Assembly (NCBI GenBank): GCA_030247855.1
Contig: JAPDRN010000211.1
Coordinates: 1 to 36,392, forward strand
DNA: 36,392 bases
Origin: Knufia peltigerae
Taxonomy: Eukaryota > Ascomycota > Eurotiomycetes > Chaetothyriales > Trichomeriaceae
Direction of reading: 5' to 3'
In this document: one piece after another, positions 1 to 11,124 of the stretch
Layout of the letters: every line of letters starts with the position of its first letter
Numbering within the stretch: position 1 is the first letter of the stretch
Translations under genes and position numbers: made by a program
Notes under the pieces: model-generated
What the model saw: only the letters and a program-made list of their open reading frames with translations
Told to the model about the DNA's origin: nothing
Databases searched by the model: none

Positions 1-72
1 GTATGTTCAGGGCACTCAACCCCCCCCTCCCCCCACCCTCGCGATGACTGCTCACACATGTCGTCTGCGAAG
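1..72 (+). other. Intron of the P450 gene cut by the window edge
   Basis: The first six bases, GTATGT, form a consensus fungal 5' splice site. They are followed by a C-rich tract, a branch-like GCTCAC near position 50 and an AAG acceptor ending at 72. Translation from 73 gives PYGKQWRDIR, the expected C-helix region of a P450. If the donor reading is right, the upstream coding exon ends at the base immediately before the window. Confidence 0.7.
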
Positions 73-1439
73 CCGTACGGAAAACAGTGGCGTGACATTC
101 GTGCCATCGTGCATCGCTGCTTGAACGTCAAGTCGGCAGACGGCATGAAACCCTCACAAGACCTCGAGTCTCGACGTTACCTCTACGACTTGTTGACCGA
201 GCCCGCCAATTTTTGGAACCACGTCAAACGGTACTCAACGAGCGTCATCATGTACGCGACGTACGGCAGACGTATCGTCACCGTCGACGACCCGGTCCTC
301 AATGACGTTTACACCGAGACCGGAATCTTCGCGGAGTGCTTCGGACAAGTACACATGGTCGACAAGTACCCTGTCCTCGAAGGATTGCCGAGACCTTTGC
401 AATGGTGGCGCTGGAAATACGAGCCGTATCACCAAAAGGAATTACAACTTTGGCTCGGGTTATGGAAAGACCTACAAAACCAAATGGCCAAGGGCATCCG
501 CACTGGCTGTTTCGCGGAAAAGTTCATGGAGGTCGATTACCCAAAGATGGGTGTCTCTGAGAACCAGGCGGCGTACGTCGCTGGGACCATGATCGAGGCT
601 GGGAGTGGTATGCCTGCTCTGCAATGACTTTCGGCTCTTGTCGTTTGTGACTTGGAAATTCGCTAATTCCAGTCTTTAGATACCACCCAACTTACTCTCA
701 ACAGTTTGATTCTGGGCCTCGTCGCGTTTCCCGAAACGGTGGAAAAGGCCCACAAGGAACTGGATCAAGTTGTGGGTGACCGGATGCCGACATTCGACGA
801 CTTTGACCGTCTCCCTTATATCCGTGCCATGGTCAAAGAGGTACTGAGATGGCGTACTGCTTCGAATGATCATTTCCAACACTTGAGTACTGTGAGTTAT
901 TTCACCTTCTTTCTGCCTGTGATCATGATTCTTTCATATACTAAGTAAGTCGATGGCGATGTTTAAAATAGGGCGACGTCATCTACAAAGACTACTTTAT
1001 CCCCTCGGGCACAGCCATCGTCTGCAACGTGTGGGCGTTGAACTTTGACCCGGTCATGTTCCCGGAGCCTCATCGTTTCAACCCCGATCGATATTTGGGC
1101 ACCGCGGCCAACGACATGACGGCTGGCGAGTGCATCAACGTGCAAAACCCCCGAAACCGCGACCACTGGGGTTTTGGCGCCGGGCGACGTGTCTGTGCAG
1201 GGTACAACTTGGCGGAGAATTCGTTGTTCATACTTACCGCGAGGCTGCTTTGGGCTTTCGACGTCAAGGCGCCCATCGACCAAACCACCGGCGAGCCACT
1301 GGAGTATGACCTGTGGGATTTCCCAGCGACCAACATGTTTGGTCCGAATCAGTTCAGGGCCGAGTTCAAGGTCAGAGATGCCGGGAGGAGAGAACAGATC
1401 TTGGCCGGGTTGGATATGTTCAAGAATGACTTTCACTGA
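73..1439 (+). CDS. Cytochrome P450 monooxygenase, 3' part (5' exons outside window)
   Basis: Heme-thiolate monooxygenase, C-terminal part only. Proposed exons are 73-607, 680-891 and 972-1439 (stop TGA). The window begins with an intron: GTATGT donor at base 1, branch-like GCTCAC near 50, AAG acceptor at 70-72, so the ATG at 58 is intronic and is not the true start. Visible P450 landmarks are the oxygen-binding I-helix motif AGSDTT, which is rebuilt across the first internal intron; the K-helix ExxR in KEVLRWR; the PERF-like segment FPEPHRFNPDRYLG; and the heme loop FGAGRRVCAG with its cysteine ligand. The segment after the K-helix (TASNDHFQHLST) lacks the usual proline-rich turn. It has the look of fungal E-class group I P450s that act on small hydrophobic metabolites; the substrate cannot be read from sequence. 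It is convergent with the carboxylesterase (129 bp between stops). Family assignment is firm, exact CYP family is unknown. Confidence 0.93.
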
Positions 1440-1568
1440 GTTGGTTGGCTCCGACGTGCGATTCTACATGTCTGGAAAGAATAAGCCATGGCGGAACTTG
1501 CCGAGCAACAATGACTTTCAATGGGTCTTTGAGATCAAATCTACCGTGCAATTTCCACTTCACCGAAT

Positions 1569-3302
1569 TCACTGTTGAGTCAATTCTACTCTGTCCCACC
1601 AGAACCGACACTGTTCCAATGCCCAGTCATCATACAAGAACTCTGCCACCTGGCCATCGTTTGCACCGCCAACAAGTTCTTTGATATTCCGGCCAAAGAC
1701 CATAGTTTTGGGGAGGTCTTGCTTTCCAGATTGATACGGCTCCCACTTTGGTCTCCTCGCGAACCTACCCCTTAGAGCGTTCGGGTCTCCTTTATTACAA
1801 ACGAAACTGGTAACGTATGCGTGCAAAAACCCCGATATCTCGTTCTGGGACTCGGACAGGCTCGTCACCTGGGGATCGTAGGTCTCGTAACGCATGTTGT
1901 CGGCGTGACTTGCACCTCCCACGACGGTGGTAGGCAACGCCCAGTGGTACAAAAAGACAGGTTCTGTTTGAAAATCAGAGGCAAAGTGGGCAGTCTGCCG
2001 CACTGGTGCCACGTAGGCGTACTGTCCGTAGGCGGCTTCGAGACGTTTGTATTGTGAGCCAACTCGTAGGTTCTGTCGCGTTTCTTGAAAAGTCTGATCC
2101 GCAGAAGTGTCGGGATCTGGGTACAACTTTGTCGAGATCGTCTCGATGTCGGCGTCCGTCAGACCGGGAAGCAGCGTCCGGAAGAACCGCGTAAATTGCT
2201 TCCCACTGGACATTTTTTGGTCTACATATAACGAACCTTCATTCCCGTTGAACCCGGTCATGATGGGAACCTTGCAGTAATTTCCTGAGCGCCAACTCTC
2301 GATCGGTGGACTGGGGATGACTTCGCCGTCGACGACGGGTTGAAAAGCCCAACGTAACGAAGGGTTGTAGCGATCAAACACCTTGTTTTGCGCCTCGGAT
2401 ATGACGGAGAGAGGCAAAGATCGTAAAAAGGGGAAAATCTCATTTTCAGGACAGTCATTGGGACAGCCGACCTCCTTTAGGAACTCTCGAAACTGATCCT
2501 CGTGGATCTCTGCATCGAATGCCCTTACTGCTCTGGACGTTGGTGCTCCGGATTCTATTATTACGCGGTGAAAAGGTCCGGGGTTTTGTTTGTTGTGTCG
2601 CATCAGATGGTGACCGATCTATCGAGTCTTAGCATGAAAGTCAGCGAAGCGATTAAAGTACACAAGTACCGAATGAGCTCCAGCAGAAAGCCCAATGAGT
2701 GTAATATCATTCTTGTCACCTCCAAAATGTTCAATGTTGTCTTGAACCCACTGGAACAATAGGATTTGATCTTTCAGACCAAGGTTTAAAGCCCCCTCTT
2801 TCGCGGAGAGCGAGGACGGGAGGAAGCCAAGGGCGCCGACTCGATAGTTGAATGAGACGGCGATGAACGGCTGCTCCGACCATCCCACCATGGAGGCAGT
2901 GTTGTGCATGGCCGAAGTACCTCGATTGAAAGCGCCTCCGTGGACGTAGACGGCCACGGGAAGGAGGGAGCGGCCGTTCGTGACGTGAGGGATCTTCTGA
3001 CGGAAGACATTGACAGTCAGGCAATCCTCACTGTATTCCAGCGCTGGACCAGTGGTCTGCAAAAGTTGCTTTGCCGGTGCGGCCGGGCCATAACGAGATG
3101 CTTCAAATGTCTGAGAAGACGCTTCTATTCTCACAGGTGGTCGGAATCGAAGGTCTTCTACCGGCGGCTGAGCGTAGGGAATGCCGAGAAATGCTTCGAT
3201 CGGGTCTGGATACGACCCTGGTTGTATAATGCCGAGTATTGTGCCTTGGTTGAGGTGAACCTTTGGCCTTTGTGACATACCCTCAACCGAACCCATGGTC
3301 AC
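1569..3302 (-). CDS. Type-B carboxylesterase/lipase (alpha/beta hydrolase)
   Basis: Serine ester hydrolase of the carboxylesterase/cholinesterase family, 560 aa, in two exons: 3302-2670 and 2618-1569. The 51-nt intron has a GTACTT donor, GCTGAC branch site and TAG acceptor. Splicing joins the nucleophile-elbow region directly to the downstream segment IGHHLMRHNKQ. Catalytic triad as read: Ser206 in GLSAG (family form GESAG), Glu338 in NEGSLY, and His449 in GASHADNM. The oxyanion-hole segment VHGGAF and the EDCLTVNV signature are present. There is no signal peptide (N-terminus MTMGSVEGMSQRP), so an intracellular enzyme is likely, unlike many secreted fungal members. Length is typical for the family. 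It lies tail to tail with the P450. The substrate is unknown; xenobiotic or secondary-metabolite esters are possible. Confidence 0.93.
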
Positions 3303-3752
3303 GAATAGAATGATCGTCTAAGCGCATCCAACAAGATGGAAAGGGAATACTGTGAAATCCCCGTTATTCAAGTCGAAGTTTGGCGACATAAAAGGTATTC
3401 ACTGATGGGGTTTTTTCAAACCCCTCCCATGTATGCGCAGTTGTCCGCTCAAGCATTGAAACCCAAGTCCCCCATTGGAAGACTGAAAATACGCGAGGGC
3501 CTTATACATCGTGTTGGTAGCTATGAAAGGTTCTGTGTAGGTTCTGTCTGCCTTGACCCATCATTTCTGCTAACCTTGGATATAACTTGCTGCAACTGGT
3601 CATGACATGAATGCCTGAATACGTCAATGTTTGAGGTGGAACTTTCTCTACCCTGGAACATTGCCGCCAATGCCCAGTCAAGTCTGATTTCGAAGCACAT
3701 AGGACACTTCTTTGACAGCCACAGGTCCAATCACTAGGCTGAGCAACCAGCA
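3303..3752. other. Intergenic, carboxylesterase promoter side
   Basis: About 450 bases lie between the carboxylesterase start and the stop of the four-TM protein gene. The open frames here are short and do not resemble known proteins. I see no RNA gene or repeat. It presumably holds the esterase promoter and the 3' end of the neighbouring transcript. Confidence 0.6.
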
Positions 3753-4727
3753 CTATGTCCGCGTATCGTACATATGATTGAGCGTTTTCGTCCTCTTCAG
3801 CCCATTGCCCATGCCGTTGCCATAATAATTGTCAGGCTTGTTGTTCGGGACACCAGGACCGTTCTGTAGCTGTACCTGTTTAAGTTGTTGCTCAGCTTGA
3901 TTTTTCTTCCGATCTTCCTCTTCTTGCTGCATCCTCTGTTGGGCAGCGATCTCAGCAGCCGTGAGAATCCTAGGTCCACTGATACTGTTGCCGATGGCAG
4001 TCAGTGATATTGAGTTCGAGCCCTTGACAGCTCCCCTTGGCCCTCCAAAATCAACTCCCGTCCCTGCCCGCCGGGTCATTTCTCTTCGTATACGCTCAGC
4101 ACTGCGGTATTCCCGCCTCGCGCATTCAATCAGCATGATTGTAAGGAGGACCATGACCCACTGCATAAAGTCCTTGACAGTTGCCAGAGTTCCGAGCATA
4201 TTGGCCAAGTTGGGATCACCAGAGTCTCTGAAACGGGACTGTGGACACCAGCGTGGCACTCGGCCCTCAGTACCAGCAAGGATTGGTGCAAGTTCACACC
4301 CGGTACATAGTGAGGCCTGGGCAAGCCATGCGAGAAAGTGCAGAACCGAAATGGCCAGGATGAACAATGTGGTGCTGGCGGTGTACTGAGCATCGTACGA
4401 GGGGTCGATGCTGCTGCGTTGACCAGGAAGCGCGGGGACAGGAAGCGCGTTAAACTGCAGTGTGGCGAGATGCACAACAGCATAGAGGAGAGAAACTAGT
4501 GGTATGGAGGCGACGTAGAATACCAGAGGCCTTCACAAATACAAGTTGGTAAGATGTCTTCAGACAGACCAAATGTGCAGAGGGTGACTGTCAACTTACA
4601 GCCAACTTCTATTCGTCGGGACCATAACATGACTCCAAGCTGCATATTTGGATGCGGCGACTAGCAGAAATATTGCCAGGACTAGTGTGAGAACAAGGAG
4701 GAGCACTTGAACTGCTCTTGTCCGCAT
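3753..4727 (-). CDS. Four-TM membrane protein, MARVEL-like, uncharacterised
   Basis: Predicted 301-aa integral membrane protein. Exons are 4727-4600 and 4530-3753; the 69-nt intron has a GTAAGT donor and an AAG acceptor. The start is fixed by an in-frame TAG four codons upstream. Four hydrophobic segments are visible: roughly residues 5-25, 44-67, a third near the LFILAISVLHFLAW segment, and a fourth in MQWVMVLLTIMLIE. Three are followed or separated by short polar loops, with several cysteines in the 3-4 loop. The cytosolic tail is basic after TM4 (ECARREYRSAERIRREM), then a Q/E-rich coiled-coil stretch (QQRMQQEEEDRKKNQ), then a disordered N/G-rich end. This layout resembles fungal MARVEL-type proteins, but I recognise no diagnostic motif. 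Function and partners are unknown. Confidence 0.78.
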
Positions 4728-5969
4728 CCTGAGAGGCTATAAGCTCTCCGGATCTGTCGTACTTGGGCTTGGGGCTTGTCTTGTGGGAATTGGTCTTGTA
4801 GAGAGAGAGGTTCTGAGTCGACTGGCACAGAGGGGTGCCAGCAGATCAACAATTGAAATGTCAAGTCCAACGAAGGACGGAAACACAGTAGGCAAGAAAA
4901 GAAGGTATGGCAGCGTCCAGCGCGCAGCGCCAGCGCCGTCGAGAAAGTAGAATGAGGGTGAAAGTTCGCAGTCGAAAGAATGGAAGTGGTCGGTCCGCCT
5001 TGTATATTGTAAATGAACGACAAACATAAGAAGAGAACGACGTGCCAGACTACCTGGGGAACGACCATGGAGAAGAGAAAACCAAGGGATAAGATAAGAG
5101 ATTGGCGAAGAGGAACGACCCAAATTCAGATAATGCCTGTATGTTGCATCAGGGTGACGCCCGAGTTGCTAGGTCTTGTCCCGGAAAAGCGGACTCCGTA
5201 GTGATAACAGGTGATAAGATTCAGCCTCATCCTCTAGCTCGTAGCAACAGTGAGAACTAGGAGCAGAGCCGCCACTGTTGGCGGCAGATCAAGTTAGCAT
5301 CGTCTCGTGTGGGTGCATTCTTGCGACTGATATGACCCGACGGGAGAGAACCCGAATACGGCCAGCGACGGCATGGTCTGATCGACAACAATTCTTGTCT
5401 TCTGATAAGCTCTTGCAAGGTGAAGGTTTTTCTCCTTGTCCCAGGTTATGGCTGTGACCTGAGCCCATATTGGGTATGGTATTGCCCCCGGATCTCACTG
5501 TTCGTTCAGTCCGATCGCCATGATAAGACACTAGATGCCGCAGGATGAGCTCGACAGCTGCCAACGGAAACAAAGAGAAGGGGATACAGTGTTGGTCCGC
5601 AGCCGCCGACCTATGGACGTCGTCGAAAGAGAAGACCAACTTGTGTGAGACGCAGTCGTCCTGTTGTTTCTGAGACGCGCAACGTTTCGAGCAAGATTCG
5701 GGGCGACTTTGTTGCAGATCCGAGACGTGACGCTATTCTGTTTAGGGCTTAGTACACGCACCCTCGTATTCCAGCGTGATTGGAGGCACGTGAGAACATC
5801 CTCAGCCTTGTTCAGCCTTGTCGTCACATAGAACCACATATGAACGACTCATTTCGTTTCAACTAATGATTAAATACTGTTCGAACACTTATCGCTGTAG
5901 TGAAGCAGTGCTGCTTCCGTTTTGGCATTCTGTCTCCTAACTTCCGTTCTATCCTACGACTCCAATGTC
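4728..5969. other. Intergenic, 1.2 kb, no gene seen
   Basis: Both strands carry only short frames without recognisable motifs. It contains the presumed promoter and 5' UTR of the four-TM gene and the 3' side of the MDR gene. One perfect 10-bp direct repeat, TCAGCCTTGT twice in tandem, sits at 5802-5821. Nothing else stands out. Confidence 0.6.
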
Positions 5970-6953
5970 TCAGTGTATGGCCACGATCTTGCCACCAGCG
6001 TTGTGAGAGTCTAGTAACTCATGCGCTTTCCGGATATCCTTCCAGTCAAACACGTAGGTGGGTTTGGCAACCCAAGCTTTGGCTTCAATCTTGTCCACGA
6101 TGTCTTGCAGTGGAACTCCTGAAAGTGGGAATTCAGCTGTCCCCAGAACCTTGCTGTGGAATAAACTGAAATGCACCCCTGGCTTCATTTCCACCATGGG
6201 GTTGAAGTCCTTCACTGGTGCCAAACCTCCCAGCCATCCAGCTTGAAGCATTCTCCCATCAGCTCGAGTAAACTCTATCGACTCCACCAGCACCCTGTTG
6301 CCAATCAAATTGAGAACCTTGTCGAACATGGTTCCATCGGGAAACTCGCTCGCTAGGTTATCATGCTCAAGGACAACATTCATCACACCCATGTCTTTCA
6401 GCATCTTGAACCTTCCTTCTCTTCTCGTCGTTCCTGTCACCTTCGCCCCGGCGTTGACAGCTAGGTTGACGGCTCCTTGGCCAATGGTCGATGTTGCTCC
6501 GCGGATCAGAATCGATTCTCCCGCCTTCAGATCTAAGACGGTGAAAAGACACGAATAGGCGGTCGAATACACCTCTGGTATTGCAGCAAGCTCTCCCCAC
6601 GGCAAATTTGTCTTGACGGAGGTAACATTAGTGACTGGCACAGTAACCAATTCACCATACGATCCGGGACGTTCTCTGCCCATCCCACCCATGAGTGCGA
6701 TGACTTTGCTCCCAACCGGAATTTCGTTTCCGGGACAGGCTTCGACGATGCCGACGCATTCAAGACCTGTGATGGGATTCCATTCGTCCCATTCTCCTTT
6801 GCGCATGTGCATCTCAGCGTGGTTGATCCCGAACGCTTTCACAGTGATGAGCACCTCACCGACTGCAGGTTCTGGCTTTGAGACTTGTTGAAATTCGAGA
6901 ACTTCTGGACCTCCAAACTTAGGGATGACAATGGCTTCCATCATTGATGACAT
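5970..6953 (-). CDS. MDR-family zinc-less quinone/enone oxidoreductase
   Basis: Single-exon 327-aa NAD(P)H-dependent medium-chain dehydrogenase/reductase of the quinone oxidoreductase type. The N-terminal GroES-like domain spans roughly residues 1-125, with the opening MEAIVIPKFGGPEVLEFQ and INHAEMHMRKGEW typical of the class. The Rossmann domain follows; its dinucleotide loop is ILIRGATSTIGQGAVNLA (about 148-165), and GTTRR (174-178) would suit an NADPH phosphate. The zinc-coordinating cysteine lobe of classical alcohol dehydrogenases is absent. A start at Met4 or Met5 is also possible, since many relatives begin MEAIV. It is divergent from the transcription-factor-like gene with 843 bp between starts. 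Such enzymes reduce quinones or activated C=C bonds; the substrate here is not determinable. Confidence 0.93.
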   Translation of the reverse strand: MSSMMEAIVIPKFGGPEVLEFQQVSKPEPAVGEVLITVKAFGINHAEMHMRKGEWDEWNPITGLECVGIVEACPGNEIPVGSKVIALMGGMGRERPGSYGELVTVPVTNVTSVKTNLPWGELAAIPEVYSTAYSCLFTVLDLKAGESILIRGATSTIGQGAVNLAVNAGAKVTGTTRREGRFKMLKDMGVMNVVLEHDNLASEFPDGTMFDKVLNLIGNRVLVESIEFTRADGRMLQAGWLGGLAPVKDFNPMVEMKPGVHFSLFHSKVLGTAEFPLSGVPLQDIVDKIEAKAWVAKPTYVFDWKDIRKAHELLDSHNAGGKIVAIH

Positions 6954-7796
6954 GGTTGCTGTAGTATTCTTATACTTGATGGTCGACTTTTGAGGTTCCT
7001 CTGGTGGTGGGATTCTGTGGTAAGGCGATGGTATGAAGATGTGGTTGCTCTTCTGATGAGAGTTCTCTCTCCACCTCTAGAAGTATCCATCAGGTATTTA
7101 TGCATCTTATCGAACTTCTCAAGGTTTGTTATTTCCTTGTCATCGCCCAGCGTTTAGTACCCAACTGTTATCCTCAACGGCACACAGCTTGCCATTGGAA
7201 GACTGCTGATATAATGGAATTGACGGACTAAGCCATAAACAGGAACATCTCAACCCTGCACGTGCATATCCGTCCGACCCTGGGAGCTGTTTTAATCCTC
7301 CTCGCCGCTCCAACAACGTCGCCGCTTTACATGAAGCTACAATAGCTACAGAACGAGGCGCTTACTTTCCCTGAACTATTCTAGTGACCTGCTTCTTTCA
7401 ATCAATGTTGCCGCTTCTGTAACATGGATGCGGCCCAGATTAGTCAGACTTGAGAGACCAGGCTCTTCATGCTCGTAAAACCACACCTTGTTGCGACATC
7501 ATCTCCTGGTCAGGTACATGGTAGGAATGGTTCTATGGTCACATCGACGTGCTGCTCTCACCCCCCGGGTTGTACCTAGACAACATCGACCACCGCGAGA
7601 TGACACAATGTATGTCATCACACGCAGTTGGCTTCGTCGGAGTGCTACGCTATACTTTGTATTGAATTTTCCTCTGATATACTTTGACAGGGTCATCCGC
7701 CGTTTTTGCTACAGTATAGTCAAAAGGTGTTGACACCGACGGGCAGAGAATCACAACGTGGGGCTTTTAAGTGAACATTGAGATTTTCCAGGAAAG
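6954..7796. promoter_or_regulatory. Divergent promoter region between MDR and TF-like genes
   Basis: 843 bases separate the two starts, which point away from each other. I looked for CGG-N-CCG type zinc-cluster operators and saw no convincing one. The short frames are not protein-like. The assignment as a shared promoter rests on gene orientation only. Confidence 0.5.
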
Positions 7797-9524
7797 ATGC
7801 CGGAACCTCCTTCAATCAGTCATGAATCGTCAGTTCAACCACTACTCGCCTTCATCTCTCAATCAAGTAGAACAGGAAGGGTGGACCGTGAGACACAGAG
7901 GCGAGTCCATAGTCATGCACAGGCCAATTACCGACGACGTACCTCGAGACGGAAGCACCAGAACACGGTAGAATTGAACGTGGCACCCCCCTTAAGGCGA
8001 GATTCGACGCATGCTGAGCTCACTCAGCATCGGCAACATCCTAGCCCCGCCACGATCCTTGACGCGAGTCGAACGGACCCCTTTGAGACCTTCGCCCTAC
8101 AAGGAGGGCGACGCGCCCACCAGCTCTGGGATCACGGTAGGCAAAGCGAGTTCCAACTTCAGGTTTTACCCGATGTGGAAGGTCGATGCTGATCAGTTGT
8201 ACTGCTACCTGTACATATAGTCTACGATGGCACATGCCAAAAGTTTCGGGCTCTCATTGCGATTGGTTTCATCGACCTCGTCCGTGAGAGCACCGCCCTG
8301 TCTCAAATGCTGTCGGCCTCGGCGTGGCATTTGGTTCACTTTCTAAGATGTGAAGACGACACGGGCGACGACGCAAAGTATTCGTTGATCTCGAACCAAG
8401 CTCTACAGCGAAAGTTGAACGATATAGTCACCGGTACGAGCGATGATGTCGTGACAGCTGTTCTTGCGGCTGCAGCATATGCGGTAAGAGTTCAAACACA
8501 CACGCAGTGTGCACCACTCGGCCCGGATCATGCTGGTAACTGACCCTCTTTTTTGTTGTTATTGTTCAGAATCTCATCAAAGATGCCGTACTCTTCCAGA
8601 CTCACATGGATGGACTCTCCCATATCCTGCAACACAGAGGTGGTGAGCAGACCTTGGATGCATGTCCGGCTCTGAGGCTGGGATTATTCTGGTAAGTTCG
8701 AGCTACCCATCCACGGTGTTTTCATCGAACACTGAACAGTTCTCGATCATCATGCATGTAGGATTGAAACCAACGGACGGTTCAAACAAGACTCGATACC
8801 AATCTACCCTCTCCCATACCATCTTCTCGTCGGCCGAACCAAGCTCAACCCGATCTTCACCGACTTGTCGCGACTCTCGACCAACGACAAGGTCATTGGT
8901 GATATGCAACAGCAGCACAATTGCAACGCGAATGCGATAACAAAAGCCATCTTTGACCGGTTACGACAACTCACCGAGACGGTCGACAAGGAGTCCCCTT
9001 CTGTCCAGGAGACGACGACGACGACCTCCTTCTGGCTCGACTCCTTTTCTTGGGTTTACACCATCCAACCTTTGTTGTATGAACTCCTGTCGTTGCCTCG
9101 CGCAACAAGACACGACTCTCCCCTTCTCCGACGAGGTGAGTGTTTGCGATTGGGGGCCATTCTGTACGTCTGCAATATCCGCTACAAGCTCGACCCGGAA
9201 CCTGGCACCGCAATGCTCCACGGCACCAAGCTTTACAGTCTTCTTGGGTCATCACCGAACCTGCTCTCGTCGTGGTCCGACAGTGACGACGCCGAAGACG
9301 TTGCGACATTGATCTGGATCCTCACGGTCGCAGCATGTTCCGTCACGCTATTCGACGACCTCCGCCGTGAATTTACGGTGTTACTTTCGACGACTCTCCC
9401 GTCCACGAGGATCGTCACGACATTTCGGCAGTTTTACACTCTGATACACCGACTCCCTTGGTCACGGGCAGTTCTCGAATCGGAATTGCGTAATCTACAC
9501 GACGAGCTTGACCTCATCGACTGA
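7797..9524 (+). CDS. Fungal transcription-factor-like protein without a zinc cluster
   Basis: Predicted 495-aa protein in four exons: 7797-8136, 8221-8483, 8570-8691 and 8762-9524, all with GTRRGN donors and AG acceptors. It matches the large fungal family usually annotated as fungal-specific transcription factor domain proteins. The basic N-terminal motif HSHAQANYRRRTSRRK (about residues 38-53) stands where relatives carry RSHAQANYRRR. It is followed by DPFETF, then after the first splice VYDGTCQKFRALIAIGF, the alpha-helical LSQMLSASAWHLVHF, HMDGLSHILQHRGG and ACPALRLGLFW. No Zn2Cys6 motif exists in any exon, so direct DNA binding is unproven. It could regulate the divergent MDR gene, but only position suggests this. 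The first intron was chosen because it restores the family continuity HQLWDH-VYDGTC. Confidence 0.82.
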
Positions 9525-9731
9525 CTTGGAAGATGGATCCGAGCTTGAACCTGTTTGAATCACCTTCCCAGAGGGTGATTGAACATGGACGAAAATTTAC
9601 TTGTCAACTCAATATCTTGAAGCATTGTCGAGTTGCCAAGTGATGCTGTATGGTGGTGCGGTATGCTATGACATGGTAATCATCCGGAGCTACATTTCCT
9701 CTGGCTTCTGGTCATACACCCCCAGGATCTC

Positions 9732-10314
9732 TCAACCGAAGACGGGTTCCTGCTTCGCGTTCGAAACCTCCTTCTGGTACTTGACCCGGTCCTTGCAGTA
9801 GAACTCAATGTCGACCTTGTTGCCCAACTCCGCCTTCCCGTCGTCCAACCCGCCCGCCTTGACGCAGGTCACGTCCGGCATGACCTCGAGCTCGGTGTAC
9901 AGGCTCGACCCGCAAGTCGGACAGAAGAAGTGTTTGTTGATCTTGCCCGACGCCCCCGTGGCGTCGTAGGACGACGGGGTACCTTGGGTGACCTTGAACG
10001 AGGTCCTGGGTACGACGGCGTTGGAGGTGAATGCTCCTCCTGTCCACTGTTTTATTCATCCCAACAATCAGCATTTCCATCATCATCGACTCTGAGCGTC
10101 ACCATCAAGGCATGATGGGTACGAATGGACTCTGAGTTTGATGGTATACTACCAAAAAAAAAGGAAAAGTACCGTGGCATCAACATCGAAAAAAAATAAG
10201 GGCTTGATTTACCTTTTGACAATCGATACAGTGACACAAGGCAGTCACTGCAGGTTCACCGGTGAATTCATACTTGATACCACCACACATACAACTTCCT
10301 CTTGTGGTTGACAT
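9732..10314 (-). CDS. GFA/CENP-V domain zinc protein
   Basis: Small 138-aa protein of the glutathione-dependent formaldehyde-activating (GFA)/CENP-V fold. Exons are 10314-10213 (34 codons) and 10046-9732; the 166-nt phase-0 intron (GTAAAT donor, AAACAG acceptor) is long for this window and contains A/T runs. The full cysteine set is visible: C8 and C10 (SCMCGG), C27, C29 and C32 (CHCIDCQK), and C76 and C79 (FFCPTCGSSLY), the usual pattern for a structural and a second zinc site. WTGGAF follows the splice as in relatives. Members of this family are mostly of unknown physiological substrate; formaldehyde-glutathione activity is known only for some. It is convergent with the transcription-factor-like gene (207 bp apart). 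Confidence 0.93.
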
Positions 10315-11124
10315 TTTTTGGGGGGCGCGGCTTTCTTGTTTCTTGAGAAATGTCTAGCCTTGAAAAAATTTCGGGGTCGGGCGATTGATTGTGTGCTGTT
10401 TGATGATATGATGTGTGTGTGTGTTTGTGTGTACTGGAAGTATGTAAACAGGTATACGATGATACAAATATGTGTGTGTGCGAGTGTGAAAGAGTTACGG
10501 TCAACAAAAAAGATCGAGCCAGATGTTCAGACAACGTCCTGTATTTCTCGAACGTTCTTCTCCCTTTCTCTCTGTCATCGAGAGGGATGATCATCTACAG
10601 TACTTATCAGAACCGACTGGGTCGATCTCTTATCCACCATCCATCCGTCAACCCCTCCTCTTCTCACATTCACCACATTCACCGACTTCCATTACTCCGC
10701 ACTTTCTTTCCCGCCAAGTCGCTTGGAGAGAATCTCGGTAAACAGGAACTCGTTACGGAGCACAATACAAGGCCCCCAATACTCGCAGGGCGGTCATCGG
10801 GGATGAGGGACTGACTCTTACGGCACCATCGGGGATCAAAAAATCAAATACGCATGTCCCCGAGAACGGATTGACATCGAATAAAGTACTGTAAGCAGCA
10901 TAGCTACATCATCATACGTGGTGGCCAAGTCCGATTGGATGTTCGACATCAAACGCACCGATTGACACGACCCCAGAGGGTAACTCATAATCATAATATA
11001 TACGCTCATAGATAGATATGCTTCGAACACGCCCTTGAGGTAATGATGCTGTCGTCCATCAACCGAGACTGACCTCGTCGAACGTTCTGATCACAGCCAA
11101 TCCACAAATATCCGTACACGCTAA
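10315..11124. other. Intergenic, 810 bp, holding TG microsatellites
   Basis: This lies between the start of the GFA gene and the stop of CCZ1. Apart from two short TG-rich runs it carries pyrimidine-rich sequence and frames without protein character. It presumably holds the GFA promoter and the CCZ1 3' UTR. Confidence 0.6.
10412..10480. repeat. Imperfect (TG)n microsatellite, two runs
   Basis: A TG run from 10412 to about 10432 is interrupted once by TTT. A second run of five TG units is at 10471-10480, followed by degenerate CGAGTGTG. It lies 100-170 bp upstream of the GFA gene start. Confidence 0.85.

Noticed and set aside
4682..5123. Two overlapping 128-codon minus-strand frames upstream of the four-TM gene
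   Set aside because: Neither continues into the four-TM protein (in-frame TAG precedes its ATG) and neither shows a motif; they lie in its promoter or 5' UTR.
8137..8220. Coding sequence reading FRFYPMWKVDADQLYCYLYI in the TF-like gene
   Set aside because: It looks protein-like but ends at a stop, is out of frame with the preceding exon, and is bounded by GT and AG. Removing it restores the family continuity LWDH-VYDGTC.
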